From NCBI RefSeq assembly GCF_007874125.1, contig NZ_CP040128.1, positions 372,001 through 436,000 of the forward strand: a stretch of 64,000 nt of DNA, given 5' to 3'. How positions within the stretch are numbered: position 1 is the stretch's first letter; each line of letters opens with the position of its first letter. The position numbers and the translations under genes are program-made. This document shows positions 54,500 through 63,039 of this stretch, piece by piece. The stretch comes from Noviherbaspirillum sp. UKPF54. GTDB taxonomy: Bacteria > Pseudomonadota > Gammaproteobacteria > Burkholderiales > Burkholderiaceae_D. A model generated the notes under the pieces. That model was given only the letters and a program-made list of their open reading frames with translations, searched no databases and was not told where the DNA came from.

Positions 54500-56705
54500 A
54501 GACGAACCGCTTGACTTTCTCGACCAGGAACCCGAGCCGGCTGCTGCCGGCGGCGTGGCCTGGAAGCTGCTGATCGTCGACGACGACGTCGAGGTGCATG
54601 CGGCCACCCGCTTTGCGATCAACGGCATCCGCATCGCCGGCCGGCCGCTGCAGCTGCTCAACGCGCGATCCGCGGCAGAGGCCGCCGCCCTCCTGAAGAC
54701 GGAACCGGAAATCGCGGTCATCCTGCTGGACGTGGTGATGGAAAGCCCGAACGCCGGCCTGGACCTGGTGCAGCGCATCCGCCATGAACTCGGCCTGGGC
54801 GACGTGCGCATCATCCTGCGCACCGGCCAGCCCGGCCACGCGCCGGAACTCAATGTGATCCGCGACTACGACATCAACGACTACAAGACCAAGGCCGAGC
54901 TCACCCATACCCGGCTGGTGACGGCGTTGATCGCCGCGATCCGCTCCTACGACCAATTACGCACGATCAGCGAAAACCGGCGCGGACTGGAAATGATCGT
55001 TACCGCCACGCCGAGCCTGATGCGGGCGAAGGACCTGGAAAGCTGCGCCGACGAGGCATTGCGGCTGATGATGTCATTGTTGCACCTGCATGGCGACGGC
55101 GCCGTTTGTGTCCAGGGCGGCATTGGCGACAACGACGGCGAGCGTCCCCGGGTCATCGCCGCCGCCGGCCGGGTCGCAGGCGCGGCCGGCCGGCCGCTGG
55201 AACAGCTGGGCGATGCGGACCTGGTCGCCGCCGTCCGGGAATGCCTGGCGCGCCAGGCGCACTGTTTCGCGGCAAGCCATACCGCCCTGTACCTGCAAGG
55301 AGGCCAGCGGCAGGCGGTGATGCTCGTCAGGAGCGAAAGGGCGCTGACGGTGGTCGAGCGCCAGTTACTCGAAATCTTTGCCGCCAACGTCTTGAGCTGC
55401 TTCGGCAATGTCACGCTGGTCGAGCGCCTGAACCACATCGCCTACCACGATCCGCTGACCCGCCTGCCCAACCGCACCTGTTTCATCGAGGAGTTGAACA
55501 AGGCCGGCGCCAGCGCCGCGCAGGGCAGCGTGGTTTGCATGATCGACATCGACCGCTTCACCGATATCAACAATGCGCTCGGCCATGCCGTCGCCGACCA
55601 GTTGCTGATCGCCGTCGGCCAGCGCCTCGGCCAAGCCTGTCCCGGCTGCCATCTGGCGCGCATCGGCGCGGATACCTTCGGCCTGATCGGCCCGGAACAG
55701 CAGCTGGCGCCCGAGCGCCTGCAGGCGCTGCTGCAGGAACCTTTCGCCGCCGGCGACCAGCTATTGCCGATCAGCGCAACCATCGGCCTGTGCCGCATCA
55801 CCGGAAGCGAAAGCGGCCATGCCTTGTTCAATCGCGCCGACATGGCATTCACCCGGGCCCGCCTCAATCCGCATGGCGGGCCGCTCTATTTTTCGCCGGA
55901 CATGGAGCAGCACACGCACTGGCGTCTCGAAGTGCTGCGCCAGCTGCGCCGCGATTTTCATGACGGCCGCCTGGCCGTCTGGTTCCAGCCGCAGGTGTCG
56001 CTGGCCGACGGCGGCCTGTCCGGCCTCGAGGCGCTGGCGCGCTGGCCGGATCGGCGGCCCGATGCCGGCGGCTTCACGCAGCCGCCGGGCGTATTCATCC
56101 CGCTGGCCGAGGAATCCGGCCTGATCGTCGATATCGGCGCCTGGATACTCGACCAGAGCTGCGCCGCGTATTCCCGGCTCGCCGCGGAAGGCCATGCGCC
56201 TCGGCGCATCGCCGTCAATGTCAGCATGCCGCAGATGCGCCGGCCCGATTTTCCCGAGCGCGTGGCGCGCACGCTCGCGGCCCGCGGCGTGCCCGCCTCC
56301 GCGCTGGAACTGGAAATCACCGAAAGCCAGCTGCTGGATGAACCGCAGCTGGTATTGCGCAATCTGCAAGCGCTGAAACAGGAGGGAATCCAGATCACGA
56401 TCGACGATTTCGGCACCGGCTACTCGTCGCTCGGCTATCTGCGGCAGTTGCCGATCGATTGCATCAAGATCGACCGCTCGTTCGTCGTGGAGATCGACCG
56501 CGGCCGGGGCGACCTGTTCGCGGAAACCATCATCACTCTGGCCCACAAGCTCGGCGCGGAAACGGTCGCCGAGGGCGTGGAGACCGCGGCGCAGGTGCGC
56601 TGCCTGCGCAATCTCGGCTGCGACACGGTGCAGGGCTTCCTGTATGGCAGACCGATGCCCGCCGATCAATTGGCAGGCTGGCTTGAACAGCGGGCGCTGC
56701 ATTGA
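54489..56705 (+). CDS. response regulator with REC, DUF3369-like, degenerate GGDEF and EAL domains
   Basis: The 738-residue effector starts with a receiver (LLIVDDDVEVH; phospho-Asp in VILLDVVME; Lys in DYKTKAEL), then a DUF3369-like region (about 150-300). The GGDEF-type domain has its signature changed to IGADTFGLIG, so cyclase activity is unlikely. The EAL domain is intact (GLEALARW, AVNVSMPQM, LEITESQL, DDFGTGYSSL, KIDRSFV), so it should degrade c-di-GMP when phosphorylated or dephosphorylated by the kinase. Confidence 0.92.
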   Translation: MRPEDEPLDFLDQEPEPAAAGGVAWKLLIVDDDVEVHAATRFAINGIRIAGRPLQLLNARSAAEAAALLKTEPEIAVILLDVVMESPNAGLDLVQRIRHELGLGDVRIILRTGQPGHAPELNVIRDYDINDYKTKAELTHTRLVTALIAAIRSYDQLRTISENRRGLEMIVTATPSLMRAKDLESCADEALRLMMSLLHLHGDGAVCVQGGIGDNDGERPRVIAAAGRVAGAAGRPLEQLGDADLVAAVRECLARQAHCFAASHTALYLQGGQRQAVMLVRSERALTVVERQLLEIFAANVLSCFGNVTLVERLNHIAYHDPLTRLPNRTCFIEELNKAGASAAQGSVVCMIDIDRFTDINNALGHAVADQLLIAVGQRLGQACPGCHLARIGADTFGLIGPEQQLAPERLQALLQEPFAAGDQLLPISATIGLCRITGSESGHALFNRADMAFTRARLNPHGGPLYFSPDMEQHTHWRLEVLRQLRRDFHDGRLAVWFQPQVSLADGGLSGLEALARWPDRRPDAGGFTQPPGVFIPLAEESGLIVDIGAWILDQSCAAYSRLAAEGHAPRRIAVNVSMPQMRRPDFPERVARTLAARGVPASALELEITESQLLDEPQLVLRNLQALKQEGIQITIDDFGTGYSSLGYLRQLPIDCIKIDRSFVVEIDRGRGDLFAETIITLAHKLGAETVAEGVETAAQVRCLRNLGCDTVQGFLYGRPMPADQLAGWLEQRALH

Positions 56706-56744
56706 AGAAGCGCGGGGTGGCGTCCACCAGGATGTGGCTACCAA

Positions 56745-56906
56745 CTACTTGAGACTAAGCGACGCGACTTTCACCGAACTTTGGACGATTCGATCCACGT
56801 CATACAAATCAGCGTCCCTCGTTTCTACGGTGGCCCTTCCGTTGCGGTACGCGCGGCCGACTGCCAGCGTATTTCCTTCTACGACACGAAGTAATTCAAC
56901 GCTCAT
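56745..56906 (-). CDS. possible 53-residue protein
   Basis: A frame from ATG 56906 encodes MSVELLRVVEGNTLAVGRAY and ends SVKVASLSLK. Its composition is protein-like and it fills part of an otherwise empty 354-base gap (56706-57059). The ribosome site is weak (CGGAAAAGCGC) and no family is known. The rest of the gap holds only the leader of the DUF2189 gene, including TTGACA at 56986. Confidence 0.35.
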   Translation of the reverse strand: MSVELLRVVEGNTLAVGRAYRNGRATVETRDADLYDVDRIVQSSVKVASLSLK

Positions 56907-57059
56907 TACTGCGCTTTTCCGCTCCGCATCAAAACTGCATGGCGTTGTGTAGCACGGCGTCCAGCGCATTTTTTCGCACTGCAAATTGACATTTCCCGCC
57001 TCTGCTCCCACAGTCTGTCGACACAATCCGGAATACAGGACAGACATCAGGAGACATTC

Positions 57060-57878
57060 ATGGCAGAGGTAGTGCACACCCCACCGTCCGATCCGCCTGC
57101 TTCCGCGCAGATTTCCGACGCTTCGCTGATGCCTGACATCCGCTCCGTCGGCGCAGGTGCGCCATTCCGGTGGCTCGCCGCAGGCTTGAAGGACATGCGA
57201 GCGACGCGGCTGCGCGCTTCCTTCTACGGCCTGATGTTCATGCTGATGGGCTTTGCCATCGCGGCGGTGTATGAAACCCGTTGGCAACTGACCATGGGCC
57301 TGACCGCCGGTTTCTTCCTGGTCGGGCCATTCCTTTTCTGCGGTATTTACTGCCTGTCGCGCCAGCGCGACCGAGGCGAGAAGCCGAGCCTGACGGCGTC
57401 TCTTTTCTGCTGGAAGGATAACCCGGCGTCGGTCGGTTTCTTCGCTGCAATCCTGACCTTCCTGATGGTCATATGGGCACGTGTCTCGGTCGTGATCTTT
57501 GCGCTGTTTTCCACCCGCGATTTTCCGACCATGCACGGGATGATCGTTCAGATCTTCTCGATGACGAACATGCCGTTCGTGATCGCCTGGTTTGGCGTCG
57601 GTTTTGTGTTTGCCTCGATTGCATTCGCGATCTCGGTGGTATCGGTGCCGCTCATGCTGGATCGGAAGACCGACACGATGATCGCGCTGTTTACGAGCGT
57701 GCGCGCCCTGCGGGACAACATCGTGCCGCTGTACCTGTGGGCTGCGCTGATCGTGGCAGTCATCGGCGCCAGCCTGGCCCTGTCCTTCATCCCGCTATTG
57801 CTGACCGCGCCCCTGATCGGGCATGCGACTTGGTACGCGTACCGCGACCTGGTCGCTGAACCGGGCAAGACGAGCTGA
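57060..57878 (+). CDS. DUF2189 inner-membrane protein
   Basis: The 272-residue protein has a cytosolic Pro/Ser-rich start and six helices in the DUF2189 layout (WLAAGLKDMRATRLRASFYG, LTAGFFLVGPFLFCGIYCLS, LIGHATWYAYRDLV). DUF2189 proteins resemble cytochrome c oxidase subunit I in annotation only; their function is unknown. CAGGAGAC precedes the ATG. It is monocistronic. Confidence 0.88.
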   Translation: MAEVVHTPPSDPPASAQISDASLMPDIRSVGAGAPFRWLAAGLKDMRATRLRASFYGLMFMLMGFAIAAVYETRWQLTMGLTAGFFLVGPFLFCGIYCLSRQRDRGEKPSLTASLFCWKDNPASVGFFAAILTFLMVIWARVSVVIFALFSTRDFPTMHGMIVQIFSMTNMPFVIAWFGVGFVFASIAFAISVVSVPLMLDRKTDTMIALFTSVRALRDNIVPLYLWAALIVAVIGASLALSFIPLLLTAPLIGHATWYAYRDLVAEPGKTS

Positions 57879-57991
57879 TTCGCGGGGGGGCAGGCGCGAC
57901 AAAGCATGAAATAGCGTCTGCACCATACCCATTGCGGGCGTTTTCTGAAAAAGAGAGAACTTGGCTGAGCGGCAGCGGCGCGCTTGCCGAA

Positions 57992-58038
57992 GGGGCGGCC
58001 TGATGGGGGGGCTAATCAAATCCGCCCCGTTTTATATG
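57992..58038. repeat. degenerate dispersed palindrome copy
   Basis: GGGGCGG (57992-57998) and CCGCCCC (58022-58028) are the arms, with GGGGGGCTAATCAAAT between and TTTATATGG after. It is a diverged relative of the GGGGTCAGACTCGA family. Confidence 0.5.
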
Positions 58039-58053
58039 GCGCGATGACAAAAC

Positions 58054-58084
58054 AAAAGGCCCGGCTGCATGCGCCGGGCCTTTT
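58054..58084 (-). terminator. intrinsic terminator of initiator tRNA gene
   Basis: AAAAGGCCCGGC pairs with GCCGGGCCTTTT over twelve bases. On the minus strand it lies ten bases after the tRNA and ends in TTTTGTTTTG. It is symmetrical and can work in both directions. Confidence 0.88.
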
Positions 58085-58093
58085 GTTGTTATC

Positions 58094-58170
58094 TGGTTGC
58101 GGGGACAGGATTTGAACCTGTGACCTTCGGGTTATGAGCCCGACGAGCTGCCAGACTGCTCCACCCCGCG
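58094..58170 (-). tRNA. initiator tRNA-fMet(CAT)
   Basis: The 77-base gene read on the minus strand starts CGCGGGG and ends CCCCGCAACCA, so the 1-72 pair is a C-A mismatch. The anticodon stem has three G-C pairs, GGG...CCC (TCGGGCTCATAACCCGA), which mark the initiator tRNA. Anticodon is CAT and CCA is encoded. Confidence 0.97.
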
Positions 58171-58264
58171 TCTGAGGGAGCGAAGTCTACCGGTGATCGT
58201 GCTGCAATGCAAGAAAAATGAGTAAGCGTAACAACGAGGTCGTGCAAATCTCGGGATAAAAATC

Positions 58265-58327
58265 GGGGTCAGAGCCAAGATATCAGGACTAATCGAGTCT
58301 GACCCCAATATCTTTGAACCCATATCT
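58265..58327. repeat. dispersed palindrome copy between tRNA-fMet and lipoprotein gene
   Basis: GGGGTCAGAG (58265) and TCGAGTCTGACCCC (58293-58306) form the arms around 18 diverged bases. A second shortened end, GAACCCATATC, follows. It lies downstream of the lipoprotein gene at 58341. Confidence 0.82.
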
Positions 58328-58340
58328 TTTCCGAAACCAG

Positions 58341-59945
58341 TTACTTGGCCCCCAGTTCGCGCTTCAAATTCTGACGATGAAATTCCGGATCGTGATTTTC
58401 ATCGGCGCAGACCCAGTCATAGTCCATCTTTCTTGAACCTGTGTATTTATAGGCATACGCCCCGGTAGCATTATAGGTATGCCAGCTCATCGTTCCTCCC
58501 TGTCTGATTCCATCTGCTCCGCAATCCGCACCGCCGTCTTTCTGCATATTGCAGAAGCCTGCATATACGCGCCCTTCGCAATTATTGCGATAAGTGACAG
58601 TGAATTCGTCCTTGTGCATTCTTGTTTTATCCACCACCACGCACTGAACCGGATAACGCGGAGGAACGAAACAACCTTCCTTGAGACGGTTTTCTGCCTT
58701 TTCTTGTTCTTCTTTCTTTTGGCGGCCGGCCTTTTCTTGCGCTAGCTGCTGTTTCCTTTTTTCTTCTTGCTGCGCCTTCTCTTGCAGATCCTTACGCCGC
58801 TTTTCCTCGATCTGCAGCGTTTCCTGTTCCTTGCGCTTTTGCTCGGCCAGGCGCTCCGCTTCTCGTGCGGATGCCGGCGCCTTGTCTGCTGACGCGAGTT
58901 GAGTGGCCTTTGCTGGCGAGGACGTCGCTGGCTGGGGAGACTTCGATGATGGGGCCGCCTGTGCCCCGGCCACAGGTGTGGTCGAACTCGCCGCAACTAG
59001 CGAACTGGACGCAGGGGCTGCGGCATTGTTCTGGCTGTCGGAGCGCGAGGCGGGGGAGCTGGCACTCGTCTGCGGGCGACCGGCGACGAGCGCCTGTGTG
59101 TAGCTGTTGTTATACGCGCGGTTCGACGCCTCCAATCGTCCCGCCGTCGCGTTCAGTCCATCGGCAATGGCGCCACTGTTCTGCGCCACCGCAGTAAGGG
59201 TAGCGCCCGCGACGCTGGCCGTGGTCGAAACGACTTTGCTGGTCCCGTATGCCAGGTACCCCAGCGCAATTCGCTTGCTGTCAACTTCGCTATGCAGGGC
59301 CGCCAAGGCTTTACTTGCTCGTGCGCTGTCAGGCGGGCTGTTGTCCGCCACGATACGCAGCAGCAGCGCACGCAGGTTGCGCTTGAGCGCCCCGTCGATG
59401 TTCTCGGTCAGCCTGGTGCTTGCGACAATGCTGTTTGACTGTGCCGAGGTCGTGACCAGCCAGCTGCCCACCGTCTGGCCGCCATCCAGCAATTCGTATT
59501 GGATCGAGACTTTCGTGGTCAGGACCGCCCCCGAACTCATCGGGTGCTTCCGTTCTGCGTCGGCGCCGACCGAACTCTTCTGGTCCAGCGCCATTAGCGT
59601 CGCCCGCATGATCAGGCTGCGGACTGCGGAAGAAAACAGCGGGGATTGCACAAGCTGTTCGCGCAGCAGCGCCGGGTAGTCGCGTTTGATGCGGCCGGTC
59701 AGATGGTCCATGCCGATTCCATTCGTATCCGAGAAGTCGCCGCAACCCAGGCAGACTTTGGCCGCGCTAAATGTGACCTGTTCGATGCCTTTCGAGAACA
59801 GGGGCCCGGACGTTGCGAACTCACTCTTGTCTGCTTCGGTCAGCGTGAAAGGAACGTCTTTTGCCCAGCCAAGCATTTCCTGTGGAGTGGCACAGCCCAA
59901 AAGAGCGAAGGTGCTAATAGTGATCAGGAGCTTTCGGATTGCCAT
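58341..59945 (-). CDS. large lipoprotein with central low-complexity coiled coil
   Basis: The 534-residue protein has a lipobox (FALLGC). An N-terminal alpha/beta domain follows (about 20-240, including KVCLGCGDFSD and GAVLTTKVSIQYELLDGG), of the kind seen in peptidoglycan-associated assembly lipoproteins. Next come a Ser/Ala/Pro stretch and a Lys/Glu/Gln coiled coil (about 370-425). A Cys-rich C-terminal domain (FVPPRYPVQCVVVDKT, CNMQKDGGADCGADG, DYDWVCADENHDPEF) ends it. It is outer-membrane anchored in all likelihood. Function is unknown. Confidence 0.72.
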   Translation of the reverse strand: MAIRKLLITISTFALLGCATPQEMLGWAKDVPFTLTEADKSEFATSGPLFSKGIEQVTFSAAKVCLGCGDFSDTNGIGMDHLTGRIKRDYPALLREQLVQSPLFSSAVRSLIMRATLMALDQKSSVGADAERKHPMSSGAVLTTKVSIQYELLDGGQTVGSWLVTTSAQSNSIVASTRLTENIDGALKRNLRALLLRIVADNSPPDSARASKALAALHSEVDSKRIALGYLAYGTSKVVSTTASVAGATLTAVAQNSGAIADGLNATAGRLEASNRAYNNSYTQALVAGRPQTSASSPASRSDSQNNAAAPASSSLVAASSTTPVAGAQAAPSSKSPQPATSSPAKATQLASADKAPASAREAERLAEQKRKEQETLQIEEKRRKDLQEKAQQEEKRKQQLAQEKAGRQKKEEQEKAENRLKEGCFVPPRYPVQCVVVDKTRMHKDEFTVTYRNNCEGRVYAGFCNMQKDGGADCGADGIRQGGTMSWHTYNATGAYAYKYTGSRKMDYDWVCADENHDPEFHRQNLKRELGAK

Positions 59946-60088
59946 TGTTGTCCTTTAGGTAAATCAGTGCCACGTGGAAGCCATGGGAAACGGCATTTTC
60001 CCATAAGAAAATTTGGCGTGGTCAGTTGACCGAGGGACGCTTGCGATACTGTTGCTATCTTCACGCATCGGCTGCGTTTCATTGGAAT

Positions 60089-60120
60089 TTATGGGGACAG
60101 ACTCGACATAAAACCTTTAG
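60089..60120. repeat. single-arm dispersed palindrome copy
   Basis: TTATGGGGACAGACTCGACA followed by TAAAACCTTTAG keeps one arm and the loop of the 61.5 kb copy (CATAAAACTTTA). It sits in the 355-base gap 59946-60300, which otherwise holds only divergent promoter sequence and no gene that can be supported. Confidence 0.7.
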
Positions 60121-60300
60121 AGCATGACGCCACATCTATGCGTTGGTCTCCTTCGGCTGCAACGCAAATGCCGCAGGCAGACATGGAAATGGCACGCGAG
60201 ACGCACGCCCCGCCGGCAGTCGATTGAGGTTTGCAGCACGGCATGAGAGACTTCCTTTTTATAATCTCTTACCTCGCATCCTCTTAGTTTCTGTAACGTC

Positions 60301-61209
60301 ATGACTGTAAAAACCGTCTTTCACCATTCTCTGGCACCCGGCAAGACGCTCGCTATTATGGGCGGCGTGCACGGCAACGAATACTGCGGGCCGGCCGCCA
60401 CCACGAAGCTGTTGTCCGATCTCGATAGCGGCGCCGTCGCCCTGCAGCGCGGCACCCTGCAAGTAATCCCGGTTGCCAATCCGCGCGCCTACGCGCAAAA
60501 AACGCGTTTCGTCGAGCGCAACCTGAACCGCTATCTCTATCCCAAGGAAGAGAAACGGCACTACGAGGATCATCTCGATCCCGTCATTTGCAGCTTTCTC
60601 GACAGCGCCGACGTGCTGCTCGATCTGCATTCCTACGCCTCGCAAGGCGGCCCGTTCGTCTTTCTCGGCGGGTCGCAGTCACGGCCGGAGGAGGTCGCTT
60701 TTGCGCGCGCGCTCGGCGTGCGCGATTTCGTCTGTGGATGGTCCGAGGCGTTCGGCAGCGGCGGCAAAGGCGGCGACAAGGAATCGCAGGGAACGACCGA
60801 ATATGCGCGTGCCAACGGTGCGCTGGCGGTCACGCTCGAATGCGGGCACCACCACAACGCCGATGCGGCCGATGTCGGCTATCGCGCCATTCTCCGGGCG
60901 CTGGCGCATCTCGAGATGCTTGCTCCCGATTGCGAAGCGGCACGCTCGCTGGACGTCGGCGTTGCGGCTGAATCGCAACGTTGCGTCTGGATGAAAAGCG
61001 TCTTCTACAAGGAGGCAGAGTGCACCTTCGTGAAGCCGTGGCAGCACTTCGATCGCGTTGCGCGCGGCGAAGCCATTGTCAGCGGCGCCAAGGGCGAACT
61101 GGTCGCGCCGGAGGACGGACACATCATTTTGCCCAAGGCGAGTGCAGCGACGGGCGATGAATGGTTCTTTTTCGGAACCGAGGGGACATTTCCGTCGGCG
61201 GAGGCGTGA
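60301..61209 (+). CDS. succinylglutamate desuccinylase/aspartoacylase family zinc hydrolase
   Basis: The 302-residue M14-type enzyme has the zinc ligands HxxE in MGGVHGNEYCGP and a His in LLDLHSYASQGG. The catalytic Glu lies in VTLECGHHH, and Arg/Asn substrate contacts are in ERNLNRYLY. It hydrolyses an N-acyl amino acid; the exact substrate is not evident. A small beta-domain (about 225-302) closes the protein. It is not part of an arginine-degradation (ast) operon. Confidence 0.88.
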   Translation: MTVKTVFHHSLAPGKTLAIMGGVHGNEYCGPAATTKLLSDLDSGAVALQRGTLQVIPVANPRAYAQKTRFVERNLNRYLYPKEEKRHYEDHLDPVICSFLDSADVLLDLHSYASQGGPFVFLGGSQSRPEEVAFARALGVRDFVCGWSEAFGSGGKGGDKESQGTTEYARANGALAVTLECGHHHNADAADVGYRAILRALAHLEMLAPDCEAARSLDVGVAAESQRCVWMKSVFYKEAECTFVKPWQHFDRVARGEAIVSGAKGELVAPEDGHIILPKASAATGDEWFFFGTEGTFPSAEA

Positions 61210-61253
61210 TTGCAAGACCCGACGCCATTGGCACGCAGCAGGCGTGATCGCGC

Positions 61254-61448
61254 ATGAAACGTGAAAAGCTTGAACAGTTGCGCAAGCAATTCATGGCCGG
61301 GATCTGGATAGGCACCGGTCTATTGGTGTTTGGCCTTTTTGAACGGGTTCCAGTGTTCTGGGTGCTTGGGCTTATTCTGCTCGGCGTATCGTCATTCCGG
61401 CTTAACAGGATTTCCCGCGTACAGCCGCAAGACGACGAGGAATCGTGA
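61254..61448 (+). CDS. small DUF-type membrane protein
   Basis: The 64-residue protein begins MKREKLEQLRKQFMAGIWIG, has two short helices (IGTGLLVFGLF and FWVLGLILLGVSSF) and an acidic end. It follows the aspartoacylase gene by 44 bases on the same strand and may be cotranscribed. No ribosome site is strong. No family is recognised. Confidence 0.55.
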   Translation: MKREKLEQLRKQFMAGIWIGTGLLVFGLFERVPVFWVLGLILLGVSSFRLNRISRVQPQDDEES

Positions 61449-61460
61449 AAACGCGGAACT

Positions 61461-61533
61461 ATATGGGGTCAGACTCGACAGAACTACATGGGGTCAGACT
61501 CGACATAAAACTTTATCGAGTCTGACCCCATAT
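61461..61533. repeat. dispersed palindrome, best-preserved copy with an extra tandem arm
   Basis: A single arm ATATGGGGTCAGACTCGACA (61461-61480) is followed by a full palindrome: ATGGGGTCAGACTCGA (61488-61503), loop CATAAAACTTTA, and TCGAGTCTGACCCCAT (61516-61531). The two arms are perfect complements over 16 bases. It lies in the leader of the gene at 61558. Confidence 0.92.
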
Positions 61534-61557
61534 CCCTTTGTTGGTGTACCCTTGGGC

Positions 61558-62001
61558 ATGGACAACGAAAACGTCATCCAGCTGAGCGGCCCGTTCCGCA
61601 TTAATGACTCCCTGGGGCGGACATGGGAAGTCCGCGCGATCCGCATCTACGATGAAGGCTACGGCATCATCGACGTTTATGTCGACCTGGACGCGTCCAT
61701 GGAAGACGATCTGCTCTACGAAGATCCGGTCGTCATCCGACAGATCCTGGGAAGGCTGCACACGCTCGGCTACGACGGCCCGGATTTCGGTGCTGGCGAT
61801 CCCGGCCAGCAGGACGACAAGCTGATCGTTCTCGAAGCACCCGAAGAGTTCGGCCATTTCGCGGCGAGCAGGGGATGGAAAAATCTTGCGGAAACGTATG
61901 AAGACGATGAAGCCCATGCTGCTGCATCCGGCGATGCAACGATGGATCCTCGTGCCCAAGCTGAATTCGATGCACTGATGAAAAAATTGGGCGTGAAGTA
62001 A
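61558..62001 (+). CDS. acidic cytosolic protein of unknown function
   Basis: The 147-residue protein begins MDNENVIQLSGPFRINDSLG and contains RAIRIYDEGYGIIDVYVDLD and ETYEDDEAHAAASGD. It is strongly acidic, has no signal and ends in a helix typical of a soluble protein. No Shine-Dalgarno is visible; the leader is repeat sequence ending 24 bases before the ATG. No family is recognised. Confidence 0.65.
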   Translation: MDNENVIQLSGPFRINDSLGRTWEVRAIRIYDEGYGIIDVYVDLDASMEDDLLYEDPVVIRQILGRLHTLGYDGPDFGAGDPGQQDDKLIVLEAPEEFGHFAASRGWKNLAETYEDDEAHAAASGDATMDPRAQAEFDALMKKLGVK

Positions 62002-62027
62002 CGGCCGGCCTTCCTCGGCTTGCTTTC

Positions 62028-62220
62028 CCTCGCATCAGTATCAGCCAGCGATCCGCGTCCGCGTTCGGTCACGTCGAATCCTTCCCCGGCTGTCATCGGC
62101 GCGATCAACCGTTTTCTGCTCAGGAACGCTGCGGCGTCCGACTCGATGCCCCCGGGCGAGCGCCTCGAATTCATCCTTCGTCAATTTTTCTTCCTTGGTC
62201 TTTGCCTTAAATCGTTCGTT
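62028..62220 (-). pseudogene. truncated, frameshifted relative of the gene at 48009-48398
   Basis: The minus strand reads KLTKDEFEALARG at 62187-62149 and, one frame over, GIESDAAAFLSRKRLIAP and FDVTERGRGSLADTDAR at 62147-62028. These match the N-terminal and C-terminal parts of the 129-residue protein at 48009-48398. About 69 middle residues are gone, the start codon is lost and the junction changes frame. It is a remnant. Confidence 0.8.
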
Positions 62221-62307
62221 ATCTGGTTCTGGCGCAGAAAGGACATGACGCCATAGTGCACCATATGCATTAGTCGGCGGTATATCCGCCGCATTTACCC
62301 GCACGCC

Positions 62308-63039
62308 ATGAAACGACGACGATTATTTGCAGCATGGAGCTACGGATGCTATGCATGGCTTGTCTTTGCGCTGGTCATGCTTTCATTCGGCAGCCTGGTC
62401 AGTCTATTACAGTCGCCACGGCACGGACGGCTTGTTGCGCGTGCCGGGACACGCCTGCTTTTTCGGTTGGCAGGGATGCCCGTTTCCGCATACGGCATGG
62501 AACGGTTACCTCACACACAACATATACTGCTGGTAAATCACGCAAGTTTCGTGGACGGCTTGGCACTTACCGCGCTTCTGCCGGCACGGCCGGGATATGC
62601 ATTCGTCGTGCGGCAGCAATATGCCAGCCAGGGCTTGCTCTACCCGCTACTCAGGGGCTTGGGAACGGTGGTGCTGAACCGCAGCCATCACAATGACGCG
62701 ACCAATGTGGACCTTCTGAAAGCGGCGCTCCGGCATGGGAAAAGCCTGATCGTGTTTCCCGAAGGGGGTTTTGCCCCTGAAACGGGATTGAAAGCCTTTC
62801 ACTCCGGCGCGTTCATTGCAGCCATTGCCGAAGACGTTCCGATCGTCGTGGCGGGACTGCGCGGCGCGCGTAAAGCACTGAGGCCGGGAACATGGCTGCC
62901 CCGCCGCACTGCGATTGAACTTGAAATCGGACCGGTTCTTCCACCACACGGCGTCGATGCGCTGCAGGAACTGCAATTACGCATGGCAGCGCATCAGGCG
63001 ATGTTGCCGCTCACCGGTGAAGAAGACGCCGGAGCGTAG
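62308..63039 (+). CDS. PlsC-type 1-acylglycerol-3-phosphate acyltransferase
   Basis: The 243-residue membrane-associated protein has the acyltransferase motifs NHASFVDG (HX4D) and FPEGG, with one N-terminal hydrophobic helix (WLVFALVMLSFGSLVSLL). It should transfer an acyl chain from acyl-ACP or acyl-CoA to a lysophospholipid. Whether it is the main PlsC or a specialised paralogue is unclear. Its 3' end overlaps the convergent hydrolase gene by 46 bases. Confidence 0.88.
   Translation: MKRRRLFAAWSYGCYAWLVFALVMLSFGSLVSLLQSPRHGRLVARAGTRLLFRLAGMPVSAYGMERLPHTQHILLVNHASFVDGLALTALLPARPGYAFVVRQQYASQGLLYPLLRGLGTVVLNRSHHNDATNVDLLKAALRHGKSLIVFPEGGFAPETGLKAFHSGAFIAAIAEDVPIVVAGLRGARKALRPGTWLPRRTAIELEIGPVLPPHGVDALQELQLRMAAHQAMLPLTGEEDAGA

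Noticed and set aside
53312..54853. Minus-strand open frame across the kinase and receiver genes
   Set aside because: Antisense to two conserved overlapping genes; sequence is Arg/Ser/Ala-rich without motifs.
61770..62174. Minus-strand frame of 134 codons overlapping the acidic protein gene
   Set aside because: Only its first third resembles the 48 kb gene; the rest is antisense to 61558-62001. A decayed remnant explains it better.
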